Source: Struthidea cinerea
Taxonomy: Eukaryota > Chordata > Aves > Passeriformes > Corcoracidae
Assembly: GCA_013397865.1 (NCBI GenBank)
Contig: VZTI01003153.1
Coordinates: forward strand, 571,894-635,893
Direction: 5' to 3'
DNA length: 64,000 nt
Of this stretch, positions 24,201 through 39,200 are shown in pieces. Every line of letters begins with the position of its first letter. The first letter of the stretch is position 1. Below the pieces are notes generated by a model. The model was not told the DNA's origin. It worked only from the letters and a program-made list of their open reading frames with translations, and searched no databases. The translations under genes and the position numbers were made by a program.

Positions 24201-27200
24201 GGTGTAATAAAGGAAGTATTATGTATTTTTGAGCATACCAAAGCGCATATTTCTAAGAAATGTAGTGAACTCAAACTAGACCTTATTTACTTCTCATTAT
24301 CTGAATGTTATAAACTATTTACAGTTAAGCTTTAGTACAGCTTTATTAGGGAACAGAACAAAACCTCCATAGGAACTTCTCTCACACCTGCCACGAGCTT
24401 TGTCATCAGCTTTCTTTGAAGCATTTGGCACTACAGATAGCAACTCCACTAAAGGCATCTTGGGTCTTATCCAGTACAACCATCACTATTTTTCTCACCT
24501 AAACTTGGTAATGAAATTTGCTGATTTAAAAACAAATGGGGAAAGGGTTTTCTTTCTTTTTAAAGCAGTCCGACAGAAAGAAAAAGCAAGTAGCACAGTA
24601 AGCAGTTATGAAGTGGTTAACTAAAGGAGAACTGCTACCAAATAAAACTCATTTCACATAAACCTACTCTAACGTCATGGCCAGTAAGTATGGGTTTTTA
24701 TATGCTAGATACACGCTAATCAAGACTTAGAAAAAATTCAGTATCAATAAAAAAGCTGTCAGATGTTTCAATGCAGTTCAGAAGAGAGAAGCGTGAAAGT
24801 CACCTTAATGTACTGTTGCACTTGCATAGGTTCAAATCCTGTGAAGAGCACCATTGGTGTCAGCTCAGGGGTGAGTTTTTTAGTGGGTGGCGGCAGGTCT
24901 TCAATCCTACAAAATACAGGAAATACAGCAGAACGTGATATTTGGGCCCAAGGCTGTATAACTTTAATTTTGAAATTAGACATGCACACTTTTGCAAGTT
25001 TAACCAATGGAATGACCCAGACGAATGAGAATTAGGCAGAACTTTTTCTGAAGAAAAAAATCACCACGCAGAGAACATGACATATTCTCTTCTTTCTGCA
25101 CTTTCCCAACTCTCTTACTACTTCACTCTTGGCAGTTACTGTTTTATTCCTGCCAGCTGTGTAACTGGCAACATCCAAAAGCCATTGACAGTTATTTCAC
25201 TGAGCAGGGCACAGGATGGTGCAGGCTGATGGGCAGCTGACACTTCTGAGGAACAGTCACTTAAGGACTATGGGCATTGACTGCTCGCTGTTCTTACCTT
25301 GCTCTTTTGGAAGACGGCTGAAGACTGGATTCATTTTGCTTTGGTTTCAAAGGCAACCTCACACCCTGAAATCAGACCAGTTACATCTTTAGATCTGAAT
25401 TAAGCAGGGAAACCAACTTCTATCCTGATTTAAACACAAATGAAAATGACATGCTGCTGAATACATGGGGCACCTACTGCTTACACAACAAACCCAAGAG
25501 CAAAGCAAAGCATCAGCCAAAGCTTCTCCACAAACTTATGTAAGTGTTCACCAAATAAAATACCGTAGGACTTTTTTTCCTTTATCCACTGATAATTATC
25601 AATGGAAAAGTCAATGAATTAAATGAGAAAGAAACTGAAAAGTCTGTTCATTTGTTAAGTACATGAAGACTACAATATTCTTCCTGGTGCTAAATATCAT
25701 GGAATGGTAATATCCCAGAAAATACTGCTTTAAACTCAAGCTCCCTAACTACACAAACAGAAGCTGGATAGATAGTCCCACCTCCCCAGTACCAGATCAG
25801 TCTCTAGAGCATGTGCCCAGGGGGGGTTAAATGTAGCTTTTAGGCTCTCCTTGGTCTGAGTAACTTGAAACCACAGCTCTCAGGTTCAGGAGTGTGTGAC
25901 ATCTATTCCTTTTTAACCTTCAAATCGACATCTGAAATTTAATGAAGAATGCTAGAGGCACATGACCAGAAAGACAGGCAGCATTGTTCCAGCCTTGCTG
26001 TGAGAATGTTCCTTTGGGAGGAACAAGCCACAGGGGTTTGGTCCCTGCTCTCAGGAACAGGCATTTTTATGCTAGACAGCCCATAGTATGAGCAGCTGGA
26101 AAGAAAAGTGCACACATTCACATTTTGATGGACATTTCAACTATGAAAATGCAAGAAGTAGAGGGCATCAAGAGCATCTGACAAGACAGCTGTCCTCAGA
26201 AGAGGACCCTGAATCCCAAGACAAATAGAAATGCCTACTGTGAAGGCAGTGAAGCACCTTGTCTTCCCTGACACTTGCACGTGCCCAGCATTTTCTATTA
26301 CCAAAGCACACTCCTGTATGGGCACCCAGAGGGCAGCTGGACCAGATTGTCTCCAGAAGCCCCTTTCAGTCTAAGTTACAAAATTCCCACTTCACATGGG
26401 CAAGAACGGTCCCCATAAAAATACAGAAGGGAAGGTACTAAATTACCCATCTGACCCCTGGGGTCTCCAATTGCTACACAAGACAAAACATGGACAAAAC
26501 CCAGTGTGACTGACCCACACAAAGAAGCCATGTGTCCATTTTTAAGATCAGCTCAACTGCAGTGTGGATGCAAAGGGTGGTGGTAAAACCCCAAAATGGA
26601 GTTAGTTAAAAGCGATTTTAAATACTAACACTGCATATACTGAATCTTCTCAAGGACTTTTTTATTTTGCAACAGCAGATATTTTCCTTCTTCAGGAAAA
26701 TATGAAGACCACAAATTTTTAAAAGCATTTAGTTTTCTAAATGCAAGTTTCTTACGGGCCCACAAAACAATACCACAGGGGTCTTATATAAGAAGAATAT
26801 TTCAGATTTATGGTTAGGAATACAGTAGTGCCTATTTCTAAAGCTGAAAGATATTCAAGCAACAGTGCCCTGAATCCCCATCTAAAACATTAGTACAAAT
26901 TAAGTTTTGAGAGTTACTAAGCTCCTCTTTTCTGAACAGTTTGCAAAGCGACTGAGATACAACTGATCCAGAACACAAGAGGCATGGCAAAAAGTTTTTG
27001 TGCAATATAAAATGTTATCTGAGAGTCACCTGCAGTACAAATGAACTGAAAGTTCATCAGCCTAAACTGGGATTTACCTACATCAAGACATACTGTGAAA
27101 AATTATCAAGTATAAATCTGAAATGGGAAGAAAATTTACAATACAAAAAACATGAGATAGGTGTAAGAGCTGACATGGAAACTGCAGCTTATTCTGAATA

Positions 27201-30200
27201 TGTGGAAAACTATCTCATGCTTTGCATGGTTCACAGAATACTCTACATGACAAAAATTTACTTCTCTTGTATTTTTTCAAGGTACAATTTTTCACTGTTC
27301 ATTTCCACTGATATTTCAGGGTTATCAACTACACTTTTTAATGCATGGTATCTTTTTTTTAAATCCTAAAATACATGCCATATATGCCCATGGTTTGAGT
27401 TCTCAGTATATATCAGAAACAACATAAAGAAATTCCACCCTTAACTTACATTATGTATCCTACTTAAAATTCAGTCAATATTTTTACTGATTTTGCGTGT
27501 TCTGTCTTAAAAACCCTTATGTGGTCTCATTTACAGAGTGTTAGGTACTGACTCAAAAAGTACTAAGCCCTTTCTAAAGGTCTGATGTTGAAATTGAAGA
27601 GTGAAACACCTAGCCCAAGGTGTGTCAACAGCAACTTCATTCTGTATATCCCACTAAAATTCCTTAATTCTGCAAAAGATTCTTTCTCAGATTCCTCAAA
27701 ATAAAATAGAACATTAGCAGAAAGTAAACCAAGAGCTTCGGCACAGGCAAGGAGTGATCTCATCAAAATAGCTGTATATATACAATAATTCAACATACCA
27801 TTAGAAGTTCTGGTGACACCTTTAATGGGACTCTCCAAGCATCTAGGGAATGGAGAACAGAACAAAAATTATGCCATTGCCAAGTTATTTATACCTGAGG
27901 AGACACGCTCCTACTGATTCGACAGGCACATAAAAACGCTGCAGAACAGAGGATCTTGTGACCGAAACTCTTACCCAGCAGGTTTAGCACGAGGTGTTGG
28001 CTGGGAGAGAGCGGGTCCTGGAGGTTGAACACGGTGTAGCGGCTGTGCTGGATCTGCCTCAGCGCCTCGAAGTTCCCCAGCAGGATGTCACAGAGCCACT
28101 GCGCGTTCACACACGGGATCCGCCACTCCTTGGCTTTCTCGTACTTCAACCCGCTGGCCCTTGGCGGTCAGAGAAGAAACAAAATAATTTGTATTGCAAA
28201 GAAATCGGTAAAACAGCAATTTCTGATAATAAACCTAAAATACCACTATTTCCTTATTGGTCTAGTATTTGTTTTAACTGTGACAGGAGATACTCTGAAA
28301 AATGCTTTTGTTCTACGTGTCAGAATCAGTCAGTCAGAGGGGAATTTCTGTTGCAAACGGAATCTTTAGACCTGGATTTAAATTCTCCCTCCTCCATTTT
28401 AGAACAATTATTTTAAAAAAAGTATTTTATTTATGGATGATCTAAGAGTCAGCATCACTTAAGAATATTACAAAATAGCAACATTAGAAATTACTTTTCT
28501 TTTGCCTGTCTTCAGAAGGCTAAATTTACCATGTCTTATGCGCTGTAATTTAGTTCAAGAAACAACATCTTTAAGTTTATTGCTATTGAACTGCAGAATT
28601 AATTAAAATTAAAACTTTTATAATGAACCATATGTAGCACCTCCCATTCAGAGAGGCACTACCTGCCAAGAGGTTGCTGAGAAAGCAAGGACTATGGAGT
28701 AAAGCACTTACTCTTTACAGATGAGAACTGTATTGCTGCGACACAGGTAGCCTGTGTATTTGGCACCTGCTAGGTAGGCCATGAGCTTGAGGTCATCTCT
28801 GTCACTATCAACAAATCCTGTCACAGAGATTATCTGCAGACAGAAAGACAGTTATAAATAACTGAACACTGATAGCACTTACAAAACACTCCCATGGAAA
28901 ATATTTTTCCATGACTAACTTTTCACATTACAATGAAATGCACAGCATGGTGTATAAGCATTTAATTAAAGCATGGCTTGTAGGATACCAACAGTACAAT
29001 TTAAAAGTGATTTGTTCATACATAAAAATTTCAGGTTTCTAGAAGTAGCTCTGACTTGGGAAGAATCATTTTCATTCTTCTGGTAAGCTTTTCTTATTTA
29101 CAGAGACCACAGTTTTTTTTATGAAAGAGCTCAGAGCTAATTTGCTTCTCACAGGTCTCCCCTCTTCCTTCTGCTGCTATTTATATAGAAGCACAAAAAA
29201 AAATGCTTACCCTTACTTGCTCTACTCTAAGTATCTGAAAACTGTGCTATACTCTGCTATGAAGCCAAATAAACTGTGCCAGCTGATCAGAGGTGGTGAA
29301 CTGTAATTCCACATCTTCCATTACTATCTTTAATCTTGACAGGTTTTCATTTTTGCTATTCTCTCCTTTTCTTTAGGAAAAGGCAACAGTAATTTTGTTT
29401 GGAAGTGTGTTTACTACATTACGTATTACATTTACTACTAACCACTGAGTTCGCATGCATGCTGTTATACTCTGATTTTCCCAAATCTGTATTTCTTTTT
29501 CTGTCGGTCAGGACAGGCTATTAGCAAGGCCATCATCCCATATGTCTGAATCCAGCACAAAGAAATCCAGTGCCAAGACATACTTTGGCATCTTGGTTTA
29601 TACAGCATAGTGTATTCCAAGATGCCTGTGAATAAACTAAGGTTTCTCAATCCCACAAAATTCCACTTCCACACAGCTCCTCATTGCACAGGCAACGGAA
29701 CTGTGACCTCCTATCCTCTGATTAGCAGCACAGGCTTCCTTTTTAGGTATTTGCTAAGCATTGACTCAGAAAAAGGAAAACCCTCAAAAATCCTCCCAGA
29801 ATATTGGGTTATGGTAAAGGAAGCACATACTGTTAGATGTGCCGTTGCTCTGCTGCTATAAACTGTGCAGCCTGGATTGCTGATACCTTGCTATGTGTAA
29901 GTCATGCAATCTTTGCCCCCTCAGCGTCTGAGAGAGTAACTCACAAAGGCAGGTGTTACTCCTCACTACTCTGAACCCAGCAACACTTGCAAAGCACTCA
30001 GAAACACCTGGCAGCAGCACCACATCAACACAGCACCTTAGGATTAACGGAAGCCTTCTTCCAAGGCAGAAGAAATGTGTGTTTTGCTCTGAGTAAGCAC
30101 CTTCTAGCTCTGTTTTAATAGTGCTCATGTAAAGAAGCAAGCAATGAAGCAAGCATTCTTTCAAAGTAAGCTTTTTCTTCTTACATGTTGAGAGCATGGC

Positions 30201-33200
30201 TTTCCTCCTGGTGGAAATGCCACTGGAAAATGAAGGGCTCGATGAGGTGGGACCATTTTCTTCTTCTTCAAGATTGCATTCAGCCAATGTGCTGTAATAC
30301 ATCTCTTCCTTTCTCTTAAAGCCTAGGAATACAGGCAGAAACAGCTTTTAAAACCCAAAATACTTGTTTATATTACTTTATTTATATTTTAATTGTATTA
30401 TTTTAATTATTTTTATTTTACTTTTTCTACAAATCAAAGCTTAGATTTTAATTGTTTTTCTCTACTTTTTAGACTTCTCCTTCTCCTAGCATCTTCCTTA
30501 GTGCTCTCTGGAACAAGCCTAATACACACACTATGAAAGTCTATATCCCAAGGAAACCACAAATCATAAAAAAACACATCATGAGAAACTTTATATTTGC
30601 TATCTAAGCATGAAGTACACAATGCTAAGCCCTGCCTTTCCAGCGCTAAAATGAAAGCATGTACCAGTACAGGTTCCCAGCTGGCTTACCTGAGCATACA
30701 TGTTACTGACTTGGCTTTCACAGAGAAGGTGAGTACATCTGCTTGTGAGCGTAGGGTCCACTGTCCCACCATGTGCTTGGATGATCTGGTAAGAGAGCAA
30801 ACCCAGAACTTCTAGTATGTAACAATTTTTACATTACATTAAGAAACAAAAAATCTGAAATGAAAGTCCACCCTTTAGGACACTGCCACCATTAGCATCA
30901 CCGAAGAATAACCCCCCAAAACCAGGTTTGTTATCTAGCTTAAGAACAATTTTGAAAACAAAAAACAAAATTAAATATGGAGCTTTTCAATGAACAAAAA
31001 GTCTATTTTTTAGAATAAATGGGAAAAAAAACCAAAATAAAGATATATAAACAAAAATAACCCTTCTCATGTTTTTTATTTTTTGTAGTATAACTATTAA
31101 ACAATTTTTCATGAACTATTCCATTCTATCTGAGCAATAAACACAAGTGCTGTTAAAAATGTCAACAGCTTACTTGATTATGCAAAATTGTAGGGAAAAT
31201 TCAACTATAAAATCCATCAGAAGTTTCTGAAGAACATCAAAGTCCTCTTATTTAGGAAAGGATACAATCAGATTTCTCTGAAAAATAGAAGTTGGCAAAA
31301 AAATAGAAACACTCTATTCTTCCATCTTATTCACTCAGGTGGATACCTCACAGGCTACTAAATGCCAAAATTATATGCAAAAAAGAATGCTTTTATACAA
31401 TCAAGTTAAAGATAGACAACGATGCTATATTACATTTGCTGTACTACAGCTGCCTGATTAAAAGCATAAATAACTGGGAAATAGTTAAGGCTGCAACTTA
31501 TTTAGCTCATGTTCTGACTGAACACTTAATTCAACCAGGCTGCACAACTTAAGTATTTTTATTACTTTTTCTGGTCGGCAGCAGTTGAATAATTTTTTTT
31601 AGGTTGTAACAGAAGAATTACACAAAAGGATGCCTAAAGAAAAGTGAACAGTGCTGAAGTACTTCCAATGTTTTCTTTTAGAACGTAGGGTCTATGACAT
31701 TATGTTACAGTTTTTTAGAAATACAGCAGAATCTTACCCGTTTCCAGGTCGCTAAGAGCTGCTTGTCAGACATCTGTTCTGGGTAATCAGCAATTGCAAA
31801 GACACAGCCCAGTAGGAAATACTCTTCTGGAACTGAAATAGTTTGGCACATAAAGAACAAACAAATACTTAAATGTCTGAAGAGTTCATCTCAGAACACA
31901 CTTGCTACACTGACCTCTTCCTATTACCAGGTTGTAAACTTCCTAAGTGTACTTCCTTGGAAAAAGTAGGATCCAAAATTTCAAAGCTGAAAGCCTTTAA
32001 GGCACAGCTCAGCCCATAGTTTGATTTTGTTATGGGTAGTTTTTTTTCCTGTATGAAGAGGGGCTAAAGGGGCAAAAGGAAGGGTCACCAAAAGGAACAC
32101 GTAAGACAACTTCCTCTTCTACAAAGATCAGCTATGAATAGCCAAAACAATCAAAAAGCTTTCAGTTCTACTAGCACGGACACAATTCAAAGCAAGGTGT
32201 GACAACTTTCCGGTATCTTCATTAATTTACTAGTATTTCCAAAATTGTAGCTGTCCTTCCAGTTCTTACACTGTTTGAAAGCTTCCCCCTCCCCCTCTTG
32301 CAAAGGAAAAATAAACTTAAAACAATTATGCTATGTATTTACTAACACTGTTCTGAAAGTATAGGTTGTGTGCCTGTTGTATCAAGTGTATATTTGAAAA
32401 GATAATGTTCTCAGCACTCTCATGCTTTTCAGATTGCTGGATCATCATTAGTAATTATTTAAGTATTTGCCTAAAAATCAGTAAAACCAGTTCTGAGCCA
32501 TGAGTGGCATTTCTTACAATCCCATCCTTTAAACACACCATTACTTTTTGATATTCTACCCCACGTCATGTCATTAGCTACTTTTTTCCAGGATCAAAAG
32601 GCAATAATTACTAACTCTCCACTGCTGGATCATGCCCAAAAAGCGGCTGCTGCTGCAGTTGCTGCTGTTGCTGCTGGTGGTGTTGTGGCTGCTGGGCTGC
32701 AACTGGAAGCTGTAGTGCTTGAGGTGTCTGAGTTAAGTGCTGCGCTGCCTGATTCTGCATTTGCTGTTGCTGATGCTGTTGGTGCAGTCGCTGTAAGTGC
32801 TGCTGCTGCAGTTGCTGCTGCTGATGTTGCAGCTGTTGCTGTTGCAGCTGTTGCTGTTGCAGGTTCTGCTGCTGCAGCTGTTGCAGCTGTTGCTGTTGCT
32901 GCTGCAGCTGTTGCAGCTGCTGTTGCAGCACATGCTGCTGCTGGAACTGGAGCGGCTGCGGAGGGCGGTGCAGCTGCTGCTGCGCGTGGAGTGGCTGCTG
33001 CGGGAACTGGAGCTGCTGCTGGGAGAACTGGTGCTGCTGATGGACTTGCTGCTGCTGCTGCTGCTGGGGAAACTGGTGAGGCTGCTGCTGTTGGAAAGAC
33101 TGCTGGGAGATCTGGGGTTGCTGCTGCTGCTGCTGGAGCTGCATAAGTTGCTGAGGTTGAAGGTGTAAAAGAGGATGGTGCTGTTGCTGCTGTGCTTGAT

Positions 33201-36200
33201 GTGACTGCTGCAATAAATGTGTCTCTGGTGTTAGTTTCACTTGACTAAACAGCACCACATTTGGATGTCCCTGTTGGCTATGATTTACTTGTTGTTCTAA
33301 ACTTTTTGTAGGTGCTGAAAGTGATTGTAATATCTAGAAAACAAAGATTATTTTTGAGACCTTTTGGTTGTCATTTGGTTTTAAAAAAATTTAAAGAACT
33401 ACTGGGAAAATACAATTCCTAAAAGTAAAGAACCCTATGCCTAAATACCTCGTGAGGTAAACAAAAATCTTTTAACTGCTTAATAGCAAAATAAAAAGAC
33501 AGGACTTACACAAAGAGACGTGTGGAGCTGCATGTGGCTCCTAACAAACAGCAATGCACATTTTAGTAGAATTTAAGATTAAAGCCCATCCCTGTATTAT
33601 TAATAATTTCTCCAACAGCATTATGACTATTAACACTGTATTAATAATTACATCGATCAACTGCAATATTAATTTTAAAATCCCATTGGCCCATTAAATT
33701 CACAGCTTAGTTCTATAGTCTTATTTTCACTTAAAAATTGCTAATGATGCCTTCATTAATTAGTGCTGTTTGAAACATGGGAATCTTGCTCTCTTTAGAA
33801 CCAATTCAGGAATATACAGTTTGTTTTTTAATCTCAATTCCAAAAAACAAAGAAAAACATGAATCTGCTGAGCACTAAGGGTTTCTTGGGAAAAAAAAAA
33901 CGAAACAACCTAACCTCCCTACTTAAGAGTACTAGATTTTAGGTTTATATAGAGTTCCGAAGTAACCTGGAATTTAATTTTATTTTTAGATGTATAACTC
34001 GCTGTTAAGAGAAAAATCATTTTACACTAAGCAGACACAAGTTAGGAAGTGAATTTTTAAGCATCAGAAGAGGGAAAATTAGGCAAAGTTCTGATAGATT
34101 AGGATGAGTTCTACACATTTATTAAAATATTTTAATATAAACTACATATTAGAAATGAGAAGGAGCAATAGGAAACTCTAGACTTGCCATTGATAAAGTC
34201 TTTTAAACATGAAATCAGCTTTGATGAATCCTGCAAAGCTTGTGTCCTTCATCCTCACTACTTCAACACACACAGCTGATGCATGCATCTCACACTTCAG
34301 CGATGTGCATGTGTGAGAGAGGAATCAAAGCCCACCACTAGAGCACAAAGCCAATTAACTGTATCCTCTCAACCAGACATCCATCAACTCTCCATCAGAC
34401 GTGGCTCAAGTGCTTTCACAATGCACATCAAAACACCTCAGGTGTCATCTAAATAATTCTGATGTGGTTGGTATCGCACACATGTGCAACCACGATTATC
34501 AATGCACCACGATTATCCATCACTCATGTCTCAGCAGCACCACAGTAGAAACATTCAATAACTAAAAATAACACACACAAAAAATGTTTCTGGGGCTCAG
34601 TATGAGGAGCTACTCTCCACAACAAGTACCAAAAGCCAAAATTACAGAAGCTTCAGGACATGTATTTCAAAATAAAGGGATAAAACTTTCAAAAGTATTC
34701 TATGGCTATAGTCAGAAAGTTACAATGTATCTGCAAACACCTGATGATGACAGATCTTGCCACTCAGCAGAAATCTGAGGTTCAAACTAAACACCAACTT
34801 GCCAACAATGTTCACCAAGACTTGCACTCATTATTCCGGGCACAAAGTAAAAGAGAAGTTATAGGGAGAAAAGTAGAACTGGTATTCCTCCCTCTAGGAA
34901 GCAGATTCACAATTCTAAGACGCAAAGCCTTTCTGCCCCTGCTGGAGCTGGCACAGCAGCCTGAGATGGTACTCGGTACAGCCCTCGGACACCACGGCCC
35001 AGCCCCTATTCCAGCAGACTTTGGGTGAACAGAGACAAGCCAAAGCACACGACCACCAAGAGTCCTGTAGCTCTGCAAATACTACTGACAGAGAAATTAC
35101 TTCCACAGGGACACCACTGATACACATTTGACAGCACAGTGACTGGGCTGGAGACCAGGATGTGGTGGCCAACTTACCCAACCGAGCAAAAGGTTGGCAG
35201 CTCTGCTCAGGCCTTGCCCAGAAGTCTCAGCCCTCAAATAATTCAAGGCACTGAGAAGAGGAATCTAAGACTCAGATTTAAAATAAAGCCTGTATTTCCA
35301 CTCCATATTCAGATGTCACATAAACAGCACAGAACCAACATTTCTGAGTGACACCACATTCTGTGTTTAAGTACTGGCTGGAAGTCTCTATACTACTCAG
35401 GCACCTTTCACAGTTTTACCATCAGATGAACATCCAAAGAAAGGCACTGATGCAATTACTTACGTAAAAGGTATGCCTAACATTTACCAGCACCTACTTT
35501 TCTCATGCTCCCTTCCTACAAACATCTAAGAATTTCAATGCTGCAGATGCAGCACGCTCACTTGCTTTCTATTTTCTAATAGAAATACATTCAACACAAG
35601 AGCTGCAATTATTTCAACTACACAAGTGGCATAAGAAAGTGTAAGTTCCGACTTCTCCATCATAATGTGTATACTATATAACAGCCTAATGACGCCCAGC
35701 AGAACAATGCAGTATAGAACTGAACCTACTGTGGGAACAATCAATTTCACAGTTCTATGTGTTTATAGCATAAATAATTCCTTGCACTGACTGAGAAGCT
35801 TGAAGGATAGGAAACCAGGTTTCCTGAACTAGCAAAAAAATTCTAAATTAATTATTTTTTTCCCTCTCTTACCATGCAGTCCTTACTGAAAATATAAACC
35901 ATGCTGTAGTTATACAGAGCTTTACTCTTCTACATTTTTTCCAAATGCATTCTTACTTCTGTGAACCTGCTAGAAATTAAGTTATTTATTATGGGGAAAA
36001 GATGAATTTGGCCACAATTCTAAGTAACAAGGGGATGTTTTAACTTTGGGTATTTTAAGAACAGTAAAAGGAAACTGAAGTTCTTGGACACGATAGTTCT
36101 TAAGAAAAAGTCCAATAGCTTATAAATTAAAAATCCAACACTTACATGTGCTACATTTGATGGTCTATTAATCTGCTGAATATCAGCACTATTAGTAATA

Positions 36201-39200
36201 TTCCTTAACGTCCGCACGGTTGGACTCCACGTGGCCATCATTTCCTGGCGGTCAGAACTTTGGGCACCTTGTACTGAAGCCATGAGGTTGCCTCTCATAT
36301 CAGGAGGCAAAATGTTACCTGGCACTGGTGGGACATTGGCACACAAATTAATCAAACCGGAGTCTTTCCCTTGAGGCAACCTACGCTTTGCTGCAGATGC
36401 CTGTGGGACTTCAGCTGGTGTCCAATTCAAATTCCTTTCCTGCTTTTCTGGAGAGGAATCGGAAGAATCATCGAACATCAGTTCCCCTTTTGCCTTATCA
36501 GCAGTAGTAGATTTTGGTGAAAAAGCTTGATCACCCAAAGGCGATCCTTCTCGAGAAGATGCTGGGCTTGATAATTTTTCATCAGTACTAGCCTCATTTT
36601 GTGAATCTTGTTCTTCATTTTCTGCTTCTTCCTCCTCTTCCTCCTCCTCCTCTTCTTCCTCCTCGTATATAATTAAACGAGGATGATAAGGAGTCTCTTC
36701 TTTTTTACTCTTATCAGCTATAGAATCCAGTACCCAGTCTGGGGTCACAATTTTAATGCTGTCCCGTTTATAAGCACATTCATATTTTTCCTGGGGGGGG
36801 AAAAAAAATTATTTGAAGACAAAAAATTGCGAATAAGTTCTTTGAGATCAGGGCTAGAGCATGGAGAGGGAGATCACAAGAGGCTGTCCAATACCAGAGT
36901 GATCTTGCCCAGATCCAACAGGACACACTTTACACAACTGTGCAGAACCACAAGTTCCAAGATTAAAACAAAAAAACCCAGATTCTCCACATTTACAGTA
37001 TTAAGGACTCAGAGGCACAACTGCAGAAGATGAATATCTTCACTTGCAAAATTCTTCTCTAACCCAACCACCAGAAGATTGCAACCCAGCAGTGAGGAAC
37101 ATCACAGTCAATACTAAAATGCAGGTGATTTTAGGTGGACATTAAGGCAAGTCTAAATACAGTTTATGTTTTGTCCACTATAAAAAAAAGTAAAAAAACC
37201 CAGCCCCACTATGAAAAAGCACTTGGGGAAAAAGTCAGAATTTCATAATAAAGTAGAGACAAATATTTAAAAGGTGACCACTGAAAAAAAGCATTTCAGC
37301 AGGAATATAGCTTAAATCTTAAAGCTTCACCATTTCCTTTACTAATAAATAGAGCAGACGCAGAATCTATTAGAATCTAAATAGTGTTCTATTTATTCAA
37401 ATATCCTCTTTGATGGAAACCTCATATGCATCAGAACAGTACAGAAAAAAAAACTTTCTTTCAAAAATTTGAAACTTATTTCAGGAGCTAATATTTAAAA
37501 GTGATTGAGCTGGTATTTTCTTTTGTGTCAACATAAATTAACAACAAGCACATTCAGAGGAAATTAATTTAGTGATTCTCTGGAGTTATTTCCTACAATG
37601 AAACTGTCATTCAAATATAATAAAGAGATTGGAGATGAAATCAAGCTTATTTGCCAACATGAGTTTTATTCTTTCTTTCTGGTGAGAATTATTAACAATC
37701 TTGTTTTATCATCCTGTGTCTAGTCAGAGCAATCATGTAAGTTTTCCTAGTGACAGAATTGTTCTCATTACTAACTGCTGCAGTTTCCCCTGCAGCGTAT
37801 CAGAGCAGCAGGACTGGAAGCAAAAAGTAATCATCACGTAAAATTGTTCCCATTCAATGACTATGTGCATTAAAATATTTGTACCCTACAGACAGGAAAT
37901 GCTAATACCTTTTTAAGTTTCTTAACTGGCAAGCTAAAGACAACATCGTTCATTCTAAAAAGCTTATTATTTAAGCTTTTAAGTAAGTTAAAGTATGATT
38001 CTTAATGTATTTCGTTGCTTCTTACAATCAGATTTTCAGGTAATAAAGCTTTATCCAAGCATTGTATTTTATTGTAATGAAAGGGACAACTAGAATGGTG
38101 CTCAATACACCCTTCTAAACAGTCCACAAAAGAAAGATCAAACACTTAATAAAAAGAAAAAATTCAAAATCAACACACACACATATTCACCAAAAAGAAT
38201 CCAGCCCTACAAAGGTTCCTATATTTTAAAGAAGGAAAAGCATTCATCTCCCATAGCCACATTTTCTCTTCTCCCAATGCCAGCCCATGTTTTATTCTTC
38301 TATTTTTCAATTTTGTCCTTCATTTTTCTTCACTGATTCTGCGTCTGTGGATTTACAAATCACAATCACTAATGACTGTGACATATCCAAATTGGGCTAA
38401 GACAAACAAGATAAATAATAAAATTCTTTATTCAATCAGGAATTCAAATACCAGTGTGAAATTGGACATCTTTTGAATTAATCAGGCTTAAAGCCATGCA
38501 GAAAGAAAGTACAAACTTGTCAAAGTCACCCCAAGACAAAACTGAATAGCTGCAATGCATAATTTTGCTGAATTTAGTTATTAATGAACAGTCTTAAGAA
38601 TTTTAACTTCAGGGAGATAGAAAATTCTTGACTATTTGAAAGCAAATGAGAGCTACAACAAGAATTGTACATGTAGTAAACTCTTACCCCCTTTGGCTCA
38701 GGCACAATCAAATGAGTACACTTCTTATTGAGGCTCAGCTGGCAATTCCCTCCATAAAAAGTAATCAAAGCCCACAGCGTACTTCGGTCTTCAGATGAAA
38801 CCTAAAAGGAAGGTAGAAAAGCCTCTTAGTTCTGTGCACCCAGCTGTCTACAGCTGGGAGAATGTTACTAATCCACAACATACCATTTAGAAGGCTGGCT
38901 AATGTATTACCTATCACTTTTAAATACCAAATTAGCATGAAAGTTAGAGAGAAAAAAGGGTGACAAAGACACACAACAAGAAAAACCACTAAAGAGTAAT
39001 TTTTAACCTGCACAGAGACAGAGAAAACAAAGAGAAAAAAAAGTCATAGTACAAAAAGTCATAGTACAACAGAAAAACTGGTATCTCTCCTTAAAAAAGC
39101 AAAGCATCAGACATGTAGTGCACATTGGAGTAGACTGAAATATGGTTCACTTCTTACCTGAGAGAGACAAGCAGTGACTCCAAAAAAGATCTGACATGAC

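Noticed and set aside
32568..33168. Plus-strand Ala-rich and Leu-rich frames opposite the Gln-rich exon
   Set aside because: They are mirror translations of CAG/CAA codons of PAXIP1 exon 7 (GCTG repeats read as Ala or Leu).
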